This document shows, one piece after another, positions 1 to 7,668 of a DNA stretch of 64,000 nucleotides. The position numbers and the translations under genes were made by a program. The DNA is from Rothia dentocariosa ATCC 17931. Its GTDB lineage: Bacteria; Actinomycetota; Actinomycetes; Actinomycetales; Micrococcaceae. Numbering within the stretch: the stretch's first letter is position 1; each line of letters starts with the position of its first letter. The DNA is taken from assembly GCF_000164695.2 (NCBI RefSeq), contig NC_014643.1, forward strand, positions 2,442,026 to 2,506,025, read 5' to 3'. The notes beneath the pieces were generated by a model. It saw nothing but the letters and a program-made list of their open reading frames with translations, was not told the DNA's origin and made no database searches.

Positions 1-783
1 GGCACAGGCTCGGTTGAGCATATGCTCCATACCGTGCCCGTACCAGACTTCACCGTCGAAGAGGATAAAGAGCGGAGAATCAGGATGTGGGTTTCCTACT
101 CGTCCCAACAAATATTCATGCCCGTCCGCAGTAGTCATCCAGTGCGGTTCAGGAAGGCTGTCGAGTTCCTGCTGGGTGAGCAGAAACTCATGAACCGGCG
201 CATCGGCAAGCTCAACCACGCCCATACAACGGCCAATACGGTTGCAGACGGTCTTCGGGTTAAGCGGGTCGCCTTCACCAGAATCGAGAGCGGTGCGCAG
301 TGTCACCTGATCGTCCTCCCCCAGCCAGATCGGGCGTTCCCCTGGCGGTGTGGGAATAAAGTTATAGGAAGCCCGCCAGTCGGTGCGCATCTGGAAGCTC
401 AGCTCCCACCAATCGGTGCCTGGAATACGTTCCATCAGAGACAACGGCAGGTTTTTCTCATCTGTCAGTCTATTGACAAAAATGAGAACCTGCTCTGCCG
501 TGGCATGCCGATACAGGAATGTGACAATGCGTTCGTTCTCATTCGCTGTTCCGTCGTCATAGTAAGCCTGCTCTATAAGTGGAGTCCCATCCGCTACGAT
601 CTCTGTGATGCGGGCGTTAAGTTCTTGCGCGTCCACGGCTTCGTTTACTATGCGCGTCATCAGCGGGCTGGGTACGCGCGGGGCAGGTGTTGGGCGCGGG
701 GTTTTAGGCGGCATAGGACGCGCCATGATCTTTGACTTGAGATTCTGTGTGGTTTTATGTGGAAGGGTCTCAAAATCACCCAT
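1..783 (-). CDS. fes: Enterochelin (ferric catecholate siderophore) esterase Fes, 5' part only
   Basis: Reverse-strand frame open from an ATG at 783 to the window edge (261 codons, no stop), so the C-terminal part is missing. The start has AAGGAG six bases upstream and lies 10 bases after fepC. The translation matches the N-terminal domain of enterochelin esterases: 'VTFLYRH' near residue 87, the 'PGTDWWELSF' block, and 'TDWRASYNF', followed by 'PLFILFDGE', which resembles the first strand of the alpha/beta-hydrolase esterase domain. The family cleaves the trilactone backbone of imported ferric enterobactin-type siderophores in the cytoplasm so that iron is released. It is the last gene seen in the fep operon, which fits that role. 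The catalytic Ser-His-Asp residues lie outside the window, so activity cannot be judged. Confidence 0.85.
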   Translation of the reverse strand, partial: MGDFETLPHKTTQNLKSKIMARPMPPKTPRPTPAPRVPSPLMTRIVNEAVDAQELNARITEIVADGTPLIEQAYYDDGTANENERIVTFLYRHATAEQVLIFVNRLTDEKNLPLSLMERIPGTDWWELSFQMRTDWRASYNFIPTPPGERPIWLGEDDQVTLRTALDSGEGDPLNPKTVCNRIGRCMGVVELADAPVHEFLLTQQELDSLPEPHWMTTADGHEYLLGRVGNPHPDSPLFILFDGEVWYGHGMEHMLNRACA

Positions 784-793
784 AAAAGGCTCC

Positions 794-1645
794 TTAGTGA
801 CCTTCGCGGGCGGCGGCAATTGCGTCCGCGGCAGTAGTAATCTCTTGGTGAGCTGCCGGAACTACCAGTGGTGTTCCGGTACAGGGGTCATCGCATATAA
901 CAGATTCTAGGTCGAAAACTTCCTGAATTAGCTCGGCAGTGACAATTTCCTGAGGATCACCCTGAGCGATAATCCTACCTTCCTTCATGAGCACCGCATG
1001 AGTGGCGTATCGGAAAGCTAGGTTCAGATCGTGTAGCACAACCGCAACGGTATGCCCCTCAGAGTGGAGCTTCTTGGTAAGGTTTAGCACCTCAATCTGG
1101 TGGGTAATATCCAGGTAGGTGGTTGGCTCGTCCAACAGAATCAAAGGCGTCTGCTGGGCAAGGGTCATGGCAATCCACACGCGCTGACGCTGACCGCCGG
1201 AAAGCGCCTCAATAGGACGTTCGGCCAGTTCCAACACGTTCGCGGCTTCCATAGCCTCAACGCAGGCCGCCTCATCTTTCTCAGACCAGGAACGCAGAAG
1301 GGATTGATGCGGGTACCGGCCGCGTGCCACAACATCCGCCACGGTCAACCCGGTGGGTGCCTCCGGCGTTTGAGGAAGCATGGCGAGAATCTGCGCGATG
1401 GAGCGGGATTTCATCTTTGAAAGCGGCAGACCATCAAGAAAGACCTTTCCGCCTTTGAGAGGATTCACACGCGCCAGAGCTTTGAGTAAGGTAGATTTAC
1501 CGCAGGCGTTAGGACCCAAAATAACGGTAAGCTCACCCTCAAGCACCTTGAAGTCTATACCGCTGAGCACTGTGTGGTCGCCATAGGCTACGACCATGTC
1601 TTCGCCTGCGAGTCGGCTTTCGCTAATCTCTGCACAAGCCTTCAC
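794..1645 (-). CDS. fepC: Iron-siderophore ABC transporter ATP-binding protein FepC
   Basis: 283 aa, GTG start at 1645 that shares one base with the fepG stop (TAGTG), so translation is probably coupled. Walker A 'GPNACGKST' lies near residue 44, the signature 'LSGGQRQRVWIA' near 148 and Walker B 'LILLDEPT' near 168, followed by the H-loop 'VVLHDLN'. This order and length are typical of FecE/FepC ATPases that power FecCD-type permeases. It should dimerise on the cytoplasmic face of the FepD-FepG heterodimer and drive import of a ferric siderophore delivered by FepB. The fes gene next door points to a catecholate substrate, which is inference. The name follows the E. coli orthologue by family and context. 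Confidence 0.9.
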   Translation of the reverse strand: MKACAEISESRLAGEDMVVAYGDHTVLSGIDFKVLEGELTVILGPNACGKSTLLKALARVNPLKGGKVFLDGLPLSKMKSRSIAQILAMLPQTPEAPTGLTVADVVARGRYPHQSLLRSWSEKDEAACVEAMEAANVLELAERPIEALSGGQRQRVWIAMTLAQQTPLILLDEPTTYLDITHQIEVLNLTKKLHSEGHTVAVVLHDLNLAFRYATHAVLMKEGRIIAQGDPQEIVTAELIQEVFDLESVICDDPCTGTPLVVPAAHQEITTAADAIAAAREGH

Positions 1646-2760
1646 TAGCTCTTCTTCCTTTCAAGGTAAATCAGGTAAATCAGATATAAACCGCCCAGGG
1701 CGCCGGTAACCACACCGACCTGTAGGGTACGGCCGGGAATTGCAAACCTTCCAATAAGGTCTGAAGCCAGCACCATCAACGCACCCATGAGGGCAGATCC
1801 GAAAAGGGTAACGCCGCCGCTTCGCCCCAGAGTTTTCACGATATGCGGGGCAGCAAGTGCCACGAATGCTATGGGACCGGTAGTCGCGGTGGCTAGGGAT
1901 ACGAGAAGCACGCCGAGGAAGAGCGCACACACCCGATAAGCGTTGACATTCACGCCTAGTCCTGACGCCACGCTATCGCCAAACCGAATGGCCCCGAGAG
2001 GGCGTACCAGGGCGAGAAGCGCGGGAACTGTGACGATCAGAAAAATCATCAGTGTAATCGTACGCGGCCACGACATATCATCGAGAGAACCAGCGAGCCA
2101 GGATGCCGCCGTCTGCGCCTGAGTCAGTGATGCCCGAACTACTAACAGTGAGTTGAACGCCGCAAGAGTCGATCCTACACCAATACCCACAAGCACTAGG
2201 CGGAATCCGCGTAAACCTGTATGTCGAGTCAGTAACCACACCGTAATGGATGTTGCGATACCGCCAATGAGGGCACCGATAGCAACTTCTACTGGACCAG
2301 AGTCGAAGACGATAATCTGCAGGAGTGCACCAGTTGCAGCACCGTGTGTAAAGCCGATAATATCCGGTGAGCCCAGCGGGTTACCCGAGATTACCTGGAA
2401 CAGCGCCCCTGAAAGCCCTAAAGCTGCGCCCACAAGCAGAGCTGCCACGATGCGCGCTTCACGCTTCTGTACTAAGACCACTGTGATGCGTTTACCCCGC
2501 CCAACGAGGGCATTAATGACGTCCATCGTCGTCACTTTGTATTCGCCCTGTTGCAGCCCCCACAGGCTAAGTGCCACGATGAGAGCGATCAGCACAATGT
2601 ACAGCGTCAAAACCCGCCAGGGAACCTGCGCCTGAATGAGTCCGCGTGAGTTAAGAACAAGCCTGCCAGCCAAGTCGTGACCGCGCCGTGCACCTCGAGG
2701 GCGCGAAGATTCCTGTTTCTGAGTCTTGAGGTTCGTCGCCTTAGTCTGTGTATCTGTCAT
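1645..2760 (-). CDS. fepG: Iron-siderophore ABC transporter permease FepG (FecCD family)
   Basis: 371 aa, ATG at 2760 overlapping the fepD stop by one base (TGATG). About 65 basic or polar N-terminal residues precede the first membrane segment ('VLTLYIVLIALIVALSLWGL'). The rest shows the FecCD pattern of about ten segments, with conserved 'SGALFQVISGNPLGSPDIIGFTHGA' features near residues 120-145 and 'TGPIAFVALAAPHI' near 290, the region that contacts the ATPase. It should form the membrane channel together with FepD. The long polar N-terminus is unusual for the family; internal starts exist but none has a better ribosome site that I could see. Very close spacing on both sides indicates one transcript with fepD and fepC. 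Confidence 0.9.
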   Translation of the reverse strand: MTDTQTKATNLKTQKQESSRPRGARRGHDLAGRLVLNSRGLIQAQVPWRVLTLYIVLIALIVALSLWGLQQGEYKVTTMDVINALVGRGKRITVVLVQKREARIVAALLVGAALGLSGALFQVISGNPLGSPDIIGFTHGAATGALLQIIVFDSGPVEVAIGALIGGIATSITVWLLTRHTGLRGFRLVLVGIGVGSTLAAFNSLLVVRASLTQAQTAASWLAGSLDDMSWPRTITLMIFLIVTVPALLALVRPLGAIRFGDSVASGLGVNVNAYRVCALFLGVLLVSLATATTGPIAFVALAAPHIVKTLGRSGGVTLFGSALMGALMVLASDLIGRFAIPGRTLQVGVVTGALGGLYLIYLIYLERKKS

Positions 2761-3821
2761 CAGAGAGCCTCCACCTTACGACGAGTCATCAGGAATAGGA
2801 AGAGGGGTGCCCCTGCAAGGGTAGCGATAATTCCTACCTGAGTTTCCTGCGGGTGCTCCGGGGTCGCCATAATAACACGGGCTAAGACATCGGACATGAG
2901 CAGCCAGACAGGACCTAGAAGCGCAGAGCCGTAGTTAACCCAGCGTACGTCATTACCCATAATGGCACGCACGACGAAGGGAACCGCTAAACCGACAAAT
3001 GAGATCGGCCCGATAGCAGCGGTTGCCGCACCTGCAAGAAGCGTTACGGCAAGAAGTGTGAGGTTTTGGGTCCGATATACCCGTACGCCTAGGGATATAG
3101 CGGCTTCTTCACCCATACTTAGCGCGTTGATCGAGGGTGCTACAAAAAACGCTAAAAGGAGACCCACGAAGATCACGGGGGCAATAGCCTGTGCGACTGA
3201 TATATCACGCCCTTCTAAAGACCCGGTAACCCACACACGAAATTCGTCAAAAGCATCTTGGTTCGAGAGCATAAGTCCCTGTGCTACAGCAGCAAGGGCG
3301 GCAGAGATAGCCACACCGGCGAGAGCTAATTTAACAATTGAGCCGTCTCGACCACGCCCGAGGGTATAGACGACAGTAGCGGCTATAGCGCCCCCAACAG
3401 CAGCGGCAATCATATACTGCCAGATGCCGAGAACACCAAAAAGTACAACAGTGAGGATGACTGCAACGGCGGCACCGGCGTTGACACCCATCAGACCAGG
3501 TTCGGCGAGTGGGTTACGGGTGAGTGACTGCATGAGTGATCCGGCAACTGCGAGGGCCGCCCCGCAGGCTATCCCGATGAGTGTCCGCGGAATGCGCTGC
3601 TCAAAGATAATGGCATGACTTTCGGGGGTTGATTGCCCCGCTAAGGTTTCTACGATGCTGTCGGGGGAGAGTGATTTTAGCCCAATAGTTAGCGAGGCAA
3701 GAATACTCACGCCGAGCAGAACCGCGAAAATAATAAGCCAGGTTATTCGTCGGCCGTTTTTTTCGTTGCGCCCACTTTTCATGGTTCGTGAGGCTCCTGT
3801 GCGTTCCAAGGTTACGCTCAA
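2760..3821 (-). CDS. fepD: Iron-siderophore ABC transporter permease FepD (FecCD family)
   Basis: 353 aa from a TTG at 3821. The TTG is preferred because AAAGGAG sits about five bases upstream; an ATG at 3782 (residue 14) lacks such a site. FecCD hallmarks are present: 'GSLMQSLTRNPLAEPGLMGVNAGA' features near residues 90-115 and 'IGPISFVGLAVPFVVRAIMG' features near 270-290. About ten transmembrane segments are predicted by eye. It pairs with FepG as the channel for the ferric siderophore. The stop overlaps the fepG start. The TTG overlaps the stop of a 67-codon frame upstream (TTGA), suggesting that coupled translation may begin even earlier in the operon. Confidence 0.88.
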   Translation of the reverse strand: MSVTLERTGASRTMKSGRNEKNGRRITWLIIFAVLLGVSILASLTIGLKSLSPDSIVETLAGQSTPESHAIIFEQRIPRTLIGIACGAALAVAGSLMQSLTRNPLAEPGLMGVNAGAAVAVILTVVLFGVLGIWQYMIAAAVGGAIAATVVYTLGRGRDGSIVKLALAGVAISAALAAVAQGLMLSNQDAFDEFRVWVTGSLEGRDISVAQAIAPVIFVGLLLAFFVAPSINALSMGEEAAISLGVRVYRTQNLTLLAVTLLAGAATAAIGPISFVGLAVPFVVRAIMGNDVRWVNYGSALLGPVWLLMSDVLARVIMATPEHPQETQVGIIATLAGAPLFLFLMTRRKVEAL

Positions 3822-4021
3822 CGAGACTCCTTTATTATGTGTGGTCTAAGATACAGTGCTATCAACAACGCTACCGTAAAGGTAGCTAAGACCGCCTTAT
3901 CTCGATACCGTGTCTTGATCCCTATGGCGTTAGGGTACCTTTGGTTCTTCTCCTGAGCAAGAGTGCCAAACGCGCGTCGCAAAGGAGCGTTATCTCCCCT
4001 GCGGCGCGCGCTTATCACCAT
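3818..4021 (-). CDS. Possible 67-aa small membrane protein between a surface protein gene and fepD
   Basis: A 67-codon frame exactly fills the gap: its ATG (4021) is three bases after the upstream stop and its stop overlaps the fepD TTG by four bases. The N-terminal half is basic and polar; residues about 44-58 ('AVLATFTVALLIALYL') form a single hydrophobic segment followed by a short basic tail. No good ribosome site is visible, so it would depend on coupling to the upstream gene. I do not recognise it. It may be a real small membrane peptide of the siderophore locus or a chance frame; the tight tiling is the main argument in favour. Confidence 0.4.
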   Translation of the reverse strand: MVISARRRGDNAPLRRAFGTLAQEKNQRYPNAIGIKTRYRDKAVLATFTVALLIALYLRPHIIKESR

Positions 4022-4024
4022 TGT

Positions 4025-4960
4025 CTATGGACGCTTCCGAATAATCAGTACAGCAATAGCACCGATAATAGCAACGCCAAGCACAGATACGCCCAACCAT
4101 GGGAATTCCTGCCCGTACGTTACCGTTGTGTTGCTGGTTTTATGGCTATCTGCCTGTGTCTTTGCGGAGCTAGAGGCCGACGCGCTGCTCTTCGCACTGC
4201 TGGATGCAGAGGGGCTGGCGGTCTTCTTCTGTTCGCCCTTGTTAGTGTTCTGGTCGTTTTTCTGATCGGAGGAATCTTTATTCCCGCCCTCGTCAGCCTC
4301 AGCGTTCAAACGATCATACTCTTCTTTAGAGATAGGGTTGCCATCAGCATCAAGATAGACGGTCTCTTGCTCAGATGAACTACCGTCCTGTGCCGAGTTA
4401 CCGCCGTTATCTTCGGAACCATTATTACCCGAACCTTCAGATCCGGCGTTATTGTTGGACGAAGAATCGGAGCCGCCCTTAGAGGACCCTCCGTTATTTG
4501 ACGAGCCGCCATTATTGCCGCCCCCGTTATCGGATTCTCCAACGGTAAATACAGGGCTCTTATTGGTGGTACCTGGTTCCTGTCCCATCTTTTTTCCGTT
4601 GGCATCGTATTTAGCTGCACCGGGCGCCAAAAAACGCAAAGTATGTTCTCCAGAGCCAACGGATTCTGGTAAAACAAAGGATCCGTTCAGATTACCCTTG
4701 CTATCAGCCTGTTGCTGATGTACACGACCTTCATCGTCGATCTTGACCGTCACGGTAGAGTTGGGTGGAAAACCGGATAGCGTAAAGTTCACTACTCCGC
4801 CGGGAGTCACATGAGGACTTACAGTTGAGCTAGTTCCTGGAGAGTTGTTAGATGCACCTCCGGGTGGGATCGCATTCGCAGCTCCCATCCCCAGGCCAAG
4901 ACTAAGGGATATTGCCGCGCAGGCAGTGAGCGCCTTTGATACTGTCTTTGTGGTTCGCAT
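4025..4960 (-). CDS. Secreted Ig-like surface protein with C-terminal membrane anchor
   Basis: 311 aa, ATG at 4960 with GAGGAAAC upstream. Residues 1-30 form a Sec signal peptide ending 'GAANA'. Residues about 45-120 resemble the short actinobacterial Ig-like fold ('VTPGGVVNFTLSGFPPNSTV', then 'GSGEHTLRFLAPG'). Next comes a long Gly/Asn/Ser-rich and then Ser/Ala-rich stretch (about 140-275), a C-terminal membrane segment (about 288-306) and a basic 'RKRP' tail. No LPXTG motif precedes the anchor, so sortase attachment is unlikely. It sits inside the siderophore locus between a larger surface protein and fepD, so a role in holding or passing siderophore or haem through the wall is possible but is inference. 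Confidence 0.75.
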   Translation of the reverse strand: MRTTKTVSKALTACAAISLSLGLGMGAANAIPPGGASNNSPGTSSTVSPHVTPGGVVNFTLSGFPPNSTVTVKIDDEGRVHQQQADSKGNLNGSFVLPESVGSGEHTLRFLAPGAAKYDANGKKMGQEPGTTNKSPVFTVGESDNGGGNNGGSSNNGGSSKGGSDSSSNNNAGSEGSGNNGSEDNGGNSAQDGSSSEQETVYLDADGNPISKEEYDRLNAEADEGGNKDSSDQKNDQNTNKGEQKKTASPSASSSAKSSASASSSAKTQADSHKTSNTTVTYGQEFPWLGVSVLGVAIIGAIAVLIIRKRP

Positions 4961-4998
4961 GAGTTTCCTCTTCTGTGCGACTAGTGGTAATTTATACC

Positions 4999-5033
4999 GG
5001 TTCCCTCCCCCACCGACGGTGTGGGAGGGAACC
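4999..5033 (-). terminator. Intergenic hairpin between the two surface-protein genes
   Basis: An 11-bp perfect GC-rich stem (GGTTCCCTCCC / GGGAGGGAACC), extended by imperfect pairs, lies between the stop of the repeat protein (5080) and the start of the next gene (4960). There is no U-run after it on the minus strand, so it may attenuate or protect mRNA rather than terminate fully. Confidence 0.55.
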
Positions 5034-5079
5034 CTGATGTTTGAGATATTGTGTATATTTCCTCAGGTGTGAGAGGTGA

Positions 5080-7497
5080 TTACGCCCTCTTGCGGAAGGT
5101 TAGTGCAAGCACCAAGATAATCAGACCCGCTATAGAGAGCAACACGTTATTTGCATTGTTCGCGAACCAGCGCGAGAAGCCGCTAAGCTCAGCGCCAATG
5201 ATATTGGGGGCGCTATTGCTGTCGGACTGTGTTGCCGCGGTAGTTGCATTGCCTTGGGTACCGTTTTTACCGGGCGCGGCCTTGGCCGTGTGAGTTTTCT
5301 TGGGTGCGCTCTTGGCGTGGGCACCGCTGTTACTACCGTTCTTTGCGGCAGCTTTAGCGCGTGCCTGCACACGGTTGATGAGCGTATCGTTTTCCAGTTC
5401 AGCAGCAGCCCCAAGAGAAGCCTGCTTCGTAATGGTGCCTTGACGGGCTGTAAAGTTGATTCCGGAGCTCTGGGTGGGAATAGGTGCCACAGAGCCATAT
5501 CCTGATCCGTTGTTACCCGACCCGGCATCATAGCCGCCTGCGATTGAACCATTGTTAGAGGCGTGATTACTACTTACAGGGGCTAACGTGGAGCCGTCAG
5601 CGCCAGCAATCGTAACGGACAACGTCACCGAATGCTGCTCGTCGCCCTTCTGTAAACTACCGGTCAGGAACGTGATATCGTGAACGGTGCCCACGCCCCA
5701 TTTATCGCTATTTGGGAACGGCAAAGTATAGGTAAAATTGCCATCAGCATCAGCCTGAATAATGGCCACAACACCACGAGACGCATAGTCTTTACCGTTA
5801 TAAACCACGGCACGGTCAAGTTTGATGTCACCGCTATCGTATTTAACGGCGATAACGCTATAGGGGCTCCATCCAGAACCGTTAACGACGATTCCCTGAC
5901 CGTGGGTCACAGTCTTAGGACCGGTTACGGTAGCATTACCGTCGGACGCCGTCTGAGTCTCAACGACAGGGGCGGGATTAGGTGCAGGTGCGTTATTTTG
6001 TACACCCTGGTTCGCAGCCCCACCCTGATTATCTGCTGGGCTAGGCTGAGCGCCGGCGTTACCGTCTTTCTGATGATCCTGTGCAGAAGGTTCAGTAGGT
6101 TGAGGCTCTAGTTTCTTGGTGTCATTAGCTGAAGGGTTACCTGGCTGCTGACCATTATCCTTTGGATCCTCGGCAGTGGCAGGAGCATCACCTATGGTCA
6201 CCTTGAGAGTTGCCGAATGCTTCGCAGCGTTGCCCTTTTGCAAACTGCCACTCAGGAAATTAATCTCGTGCTGTGAACCATCCGTCCACTTCTCAAACCC
6301 GGTTGAATTCTCAGCGTTCGGGAACGGCAGCTTTGCGGTGAATGTACCATCAGGATTAGCCGTAACGACGGCTACAACACCGCGTCCAGCCCAATCATTA
6401 CCGTCATATGTTACGGGATTCGTAGACTTGACTTCACCGCCGTCGTACTTCACGGCGATCACAGAACCGGTACCGTCGGCATTCTTCCAGCCGGTACCGC
6501 TAACCTCGATTTCCTGACCATTTTTCGCGTATTTCACACCGGTCACGGTAACGCCGTCGGACTCAACAGTCTGCGAGTTCTCAGAAGCGGCAGGAGCAGG
6601 ATTATTTTCTGCCGGTTGAGGAGCTGGTTTCTCATCTGCTTTAGGCTGCTTCTCTGCTTCGTTCTTAGCAGCGTCGTTAGCCTTGGGCTGTACCGGAGTT
6701 TCCTCAGCTTTAGGAGTTTCTTCTGCCTTCGGAGTATCAGCAGGAGTCTCATCCTTAGCTACCTCATCAGTCTGAGGCTGCTGTGCAGGCGTTTCTTCAG
6801 CCTTTGGAGCTTCTGCAGGGGCCTCATTCTTGGGGGTTTCTTTCACCTGAGGCTGTTCAGGAGTCTCCTCCTTTGGAGTTTCTTCTACCTTCGGAGTTTC
6901 GGCTGCCGGAGCTTCCTCGCTCACGGTCACCTTGTGAGTTGCTGAGTGCTGCTCATCCCCTTTCTGCAGACTGCCGCTCAGGAAATTAATCTCGTGTTCT
7001 GAGCCGACGGCCCAGTTAGCATTGGTGGGGAAAGGGATGGTTGTGGTGAAGTTACCGTTCGCGTCTGCCTTAATAACCGCTATAACACCGCGTGCTGACA
7101 GATCCTTACCGTCGTGCGTCACCGGTTCTGTGGGTTTAACATTACCGCCATCATATTTCACAGCGATAAAGGTATTAGCTCCCCACCCCGAGCCACTAAT
7201 CTCAAGACCCTGACCGTTCTTAATAATCGCGGATCCGGTAACAGTAGCAGTATCGTTTGCTTTCGCGGCGGGTTGTTCTACCTTACCTTGAGGCATTCTC
7301 TCGTTGCCTTCACCCGGAACCTTCACAGCAGGATCCTGTGCCTGCACATTATTACCGGCTTGGGCGGGGGTAGCATCCGGAGTTTGGCCCGGATCCTCAA
7401 GAGCGGTTGCGGGAGTTGTTACGCCGGGTGCAAGCAAAGCACCCGCAAGCGCTACCACGGCACTGTAGCGGGCGGCATGATGTGCGTGCTGTGTCAT
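5080..7497 (-). CDS. Large surface protein with three repeated domains and C-terminal membrane anchor
   Basis: 805 aa from ATG 7497 (a TTG at 7530 would add 11 residues ahead of the signal peptide). Residues 1-33 are a signal peptide ending 'TTPATA'. Three copies of a roughly 110-120-residue beta-rich domain follow at about 84-192, 315-436 and 521-630. They share 'GQ.(I/L)..(S/N)G(S/T)GW', 'VIAVKYD.G', 'HEINFLSGSLQKG' (or 'HDITFLTGSLQKG') and a closing 'H(S)(A/V)T..VT'. Copies are joined by Pro/Glu/Lys-rich and Pro/Gln/Asn-rich linkers. The end has a hydrophobic segment ('VLLSIAGLIILVLALTF') plus 'RKRA', with no LPXTG. I do not recognise the domain. Placement right after fepB suggests a wall-spanning siderophore or haem capture protein, which is inference. 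Confidence 0.8.
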   Translation of the reverse strand: MTQHAHHAARYSAVVALAGALLAPGVTTPATALEDPGQTPDATPAQAGNNVQAQDPAVKVPGEGNERMPQGKVEQPAAKANDTATVTGSAIIKNGQGLEISGSGWGANTFIAVKYDGGNVKPTEPVTHDGKDLSARGVIAVIKADANGNFTTTIPFPTNANWAVGSEHEINFLSGSLQKGDEQHSATHKVTVSEEAPAAETPKVEETPKEETPEQPQVKETPKNEAPAEAPKAEETPAQQPQTDEVAKDETPADTPKAEETPKAEETPVQPKANDAAKNEAEKQPKADEKPAPQPAENNPAPAASENSQTVESDGVTVTGVKYAKNGQEIEVSGTGWKNADGTGSVIAVKYDGGEVKSTNPVTYDGNDWAGRGVVAVVTANPDGTFTAKLPFPNAENSTGFEKWTDGSQHEINFLSGSLQKGNAAKHSATLKVTIGDAPATAEDPKDNGQQPGNPSANDTKKLEPQPTEPSAQDHQKDGNAGAQPSPADNQGGAANQGVQNNAPAPNPAPVVETQTASDGNATVTGPKTVTHGQGIVVNGSGWSPYSVIAVKYDSGDIKLDRAVVYNGKDYASRGVVAIIQADADGNFTYTLPFPNSDKWGVGTVHDITFLTGSLQKGDEQHSVTLSVTIAGADGSTLAPVSSNHASNNGSIAGGYDAGSGNNGSGYGSVAPIPTQSSGINFTARQGTITKQASLGAAAELENDTLINRVQARAKAAAKNGSNSGAHAKSAPKKTHTAKAAPGKNGTQGNATTAATQSDSNSAPNIIGAELSGFSRWFANNANNVLLSIAGLIILVLALTFRKRA
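5608..5937 (-). repeat. Domain repeat copy 3 of the large surface protein
   Basis: Encodes residues about 521-630, from 'NATVTGPKTVTHGQ' to 'TLSVTI'. It is closest to copy 1 in length and lacks the insert seen in copy 2. Confidence 0.75.
6190..6555 (-). repeat. Domain repeat copy 2 of the large surface protein
   Basis: Encodes residues about 315-436. It carries two small insertions relative to copies 1 and 3 ('KNADGTG' after the GW motif and 'ENSTGFEKWTD' before 'GSQHEINF'). Confidence 0.75.
6922..7248 (-). repeat. Domain repeat copy 1 of the large surface protein
   Basis: Encodes residues about 84-192, from 'ATVTGSAIIKNGQG' to 'THKVTV'. It is followed by a roughly 110-residue linker with repeated 'EETPK' and 'KAEETP' units. 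Confidence 0.75.
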
Positions 7498-7621
7498 CGT
7501 TATGTTCCGTTTCGTGTATAAGGTTTTCAAGCTCTTTCAAGACAGCCCCAGGGGCATGTTGCTGTCTTTCAAAAGCATTTTGTGTATCTTCAGCGTATTC
7601 GTCGTTGAGTATTCAAGAGCC

Positions 7622-7658
7622 TAGATGCGGCACCTCCTCAAGCGAGGTGCCGCGTCTA
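7622..7658 (-). terminator. Hairpin just after fepB
   Basis: A 15-bp stem (one G-T pair) with a 7-base loop begins 11 bases past the fepB stop. No U-run follows, so partial termination or 3' stabilisation of a separate fepB transcript is likely. That would fit higher expression of a binding protein than of its permeases. Confidence 0.6.
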
Positions 7659-7668
7659 AAATCTAATC

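Noticed and set aside
3926..3950. Half iron box (TTAGGGTACC) upstream of fepD
   Set aside because: Only the first arm fits the DtxR/IdeR consensus; the second arm has too many mismatches.
6620..6920. DNA repeat or CRISPR-like array in the surface protein gene
   Set aside because: The periodicity comes from Pro/Glu/Lys-rich codons ('EETPK' units) of variable length, not from identical repeats with spacers.
4025..7497. Sortase-anchored (LPXTG) surface proteins
   Set aside because: Signal peptides and C-terminal TM plus basic tails are present, but no LPXTG-like motif precedes them.
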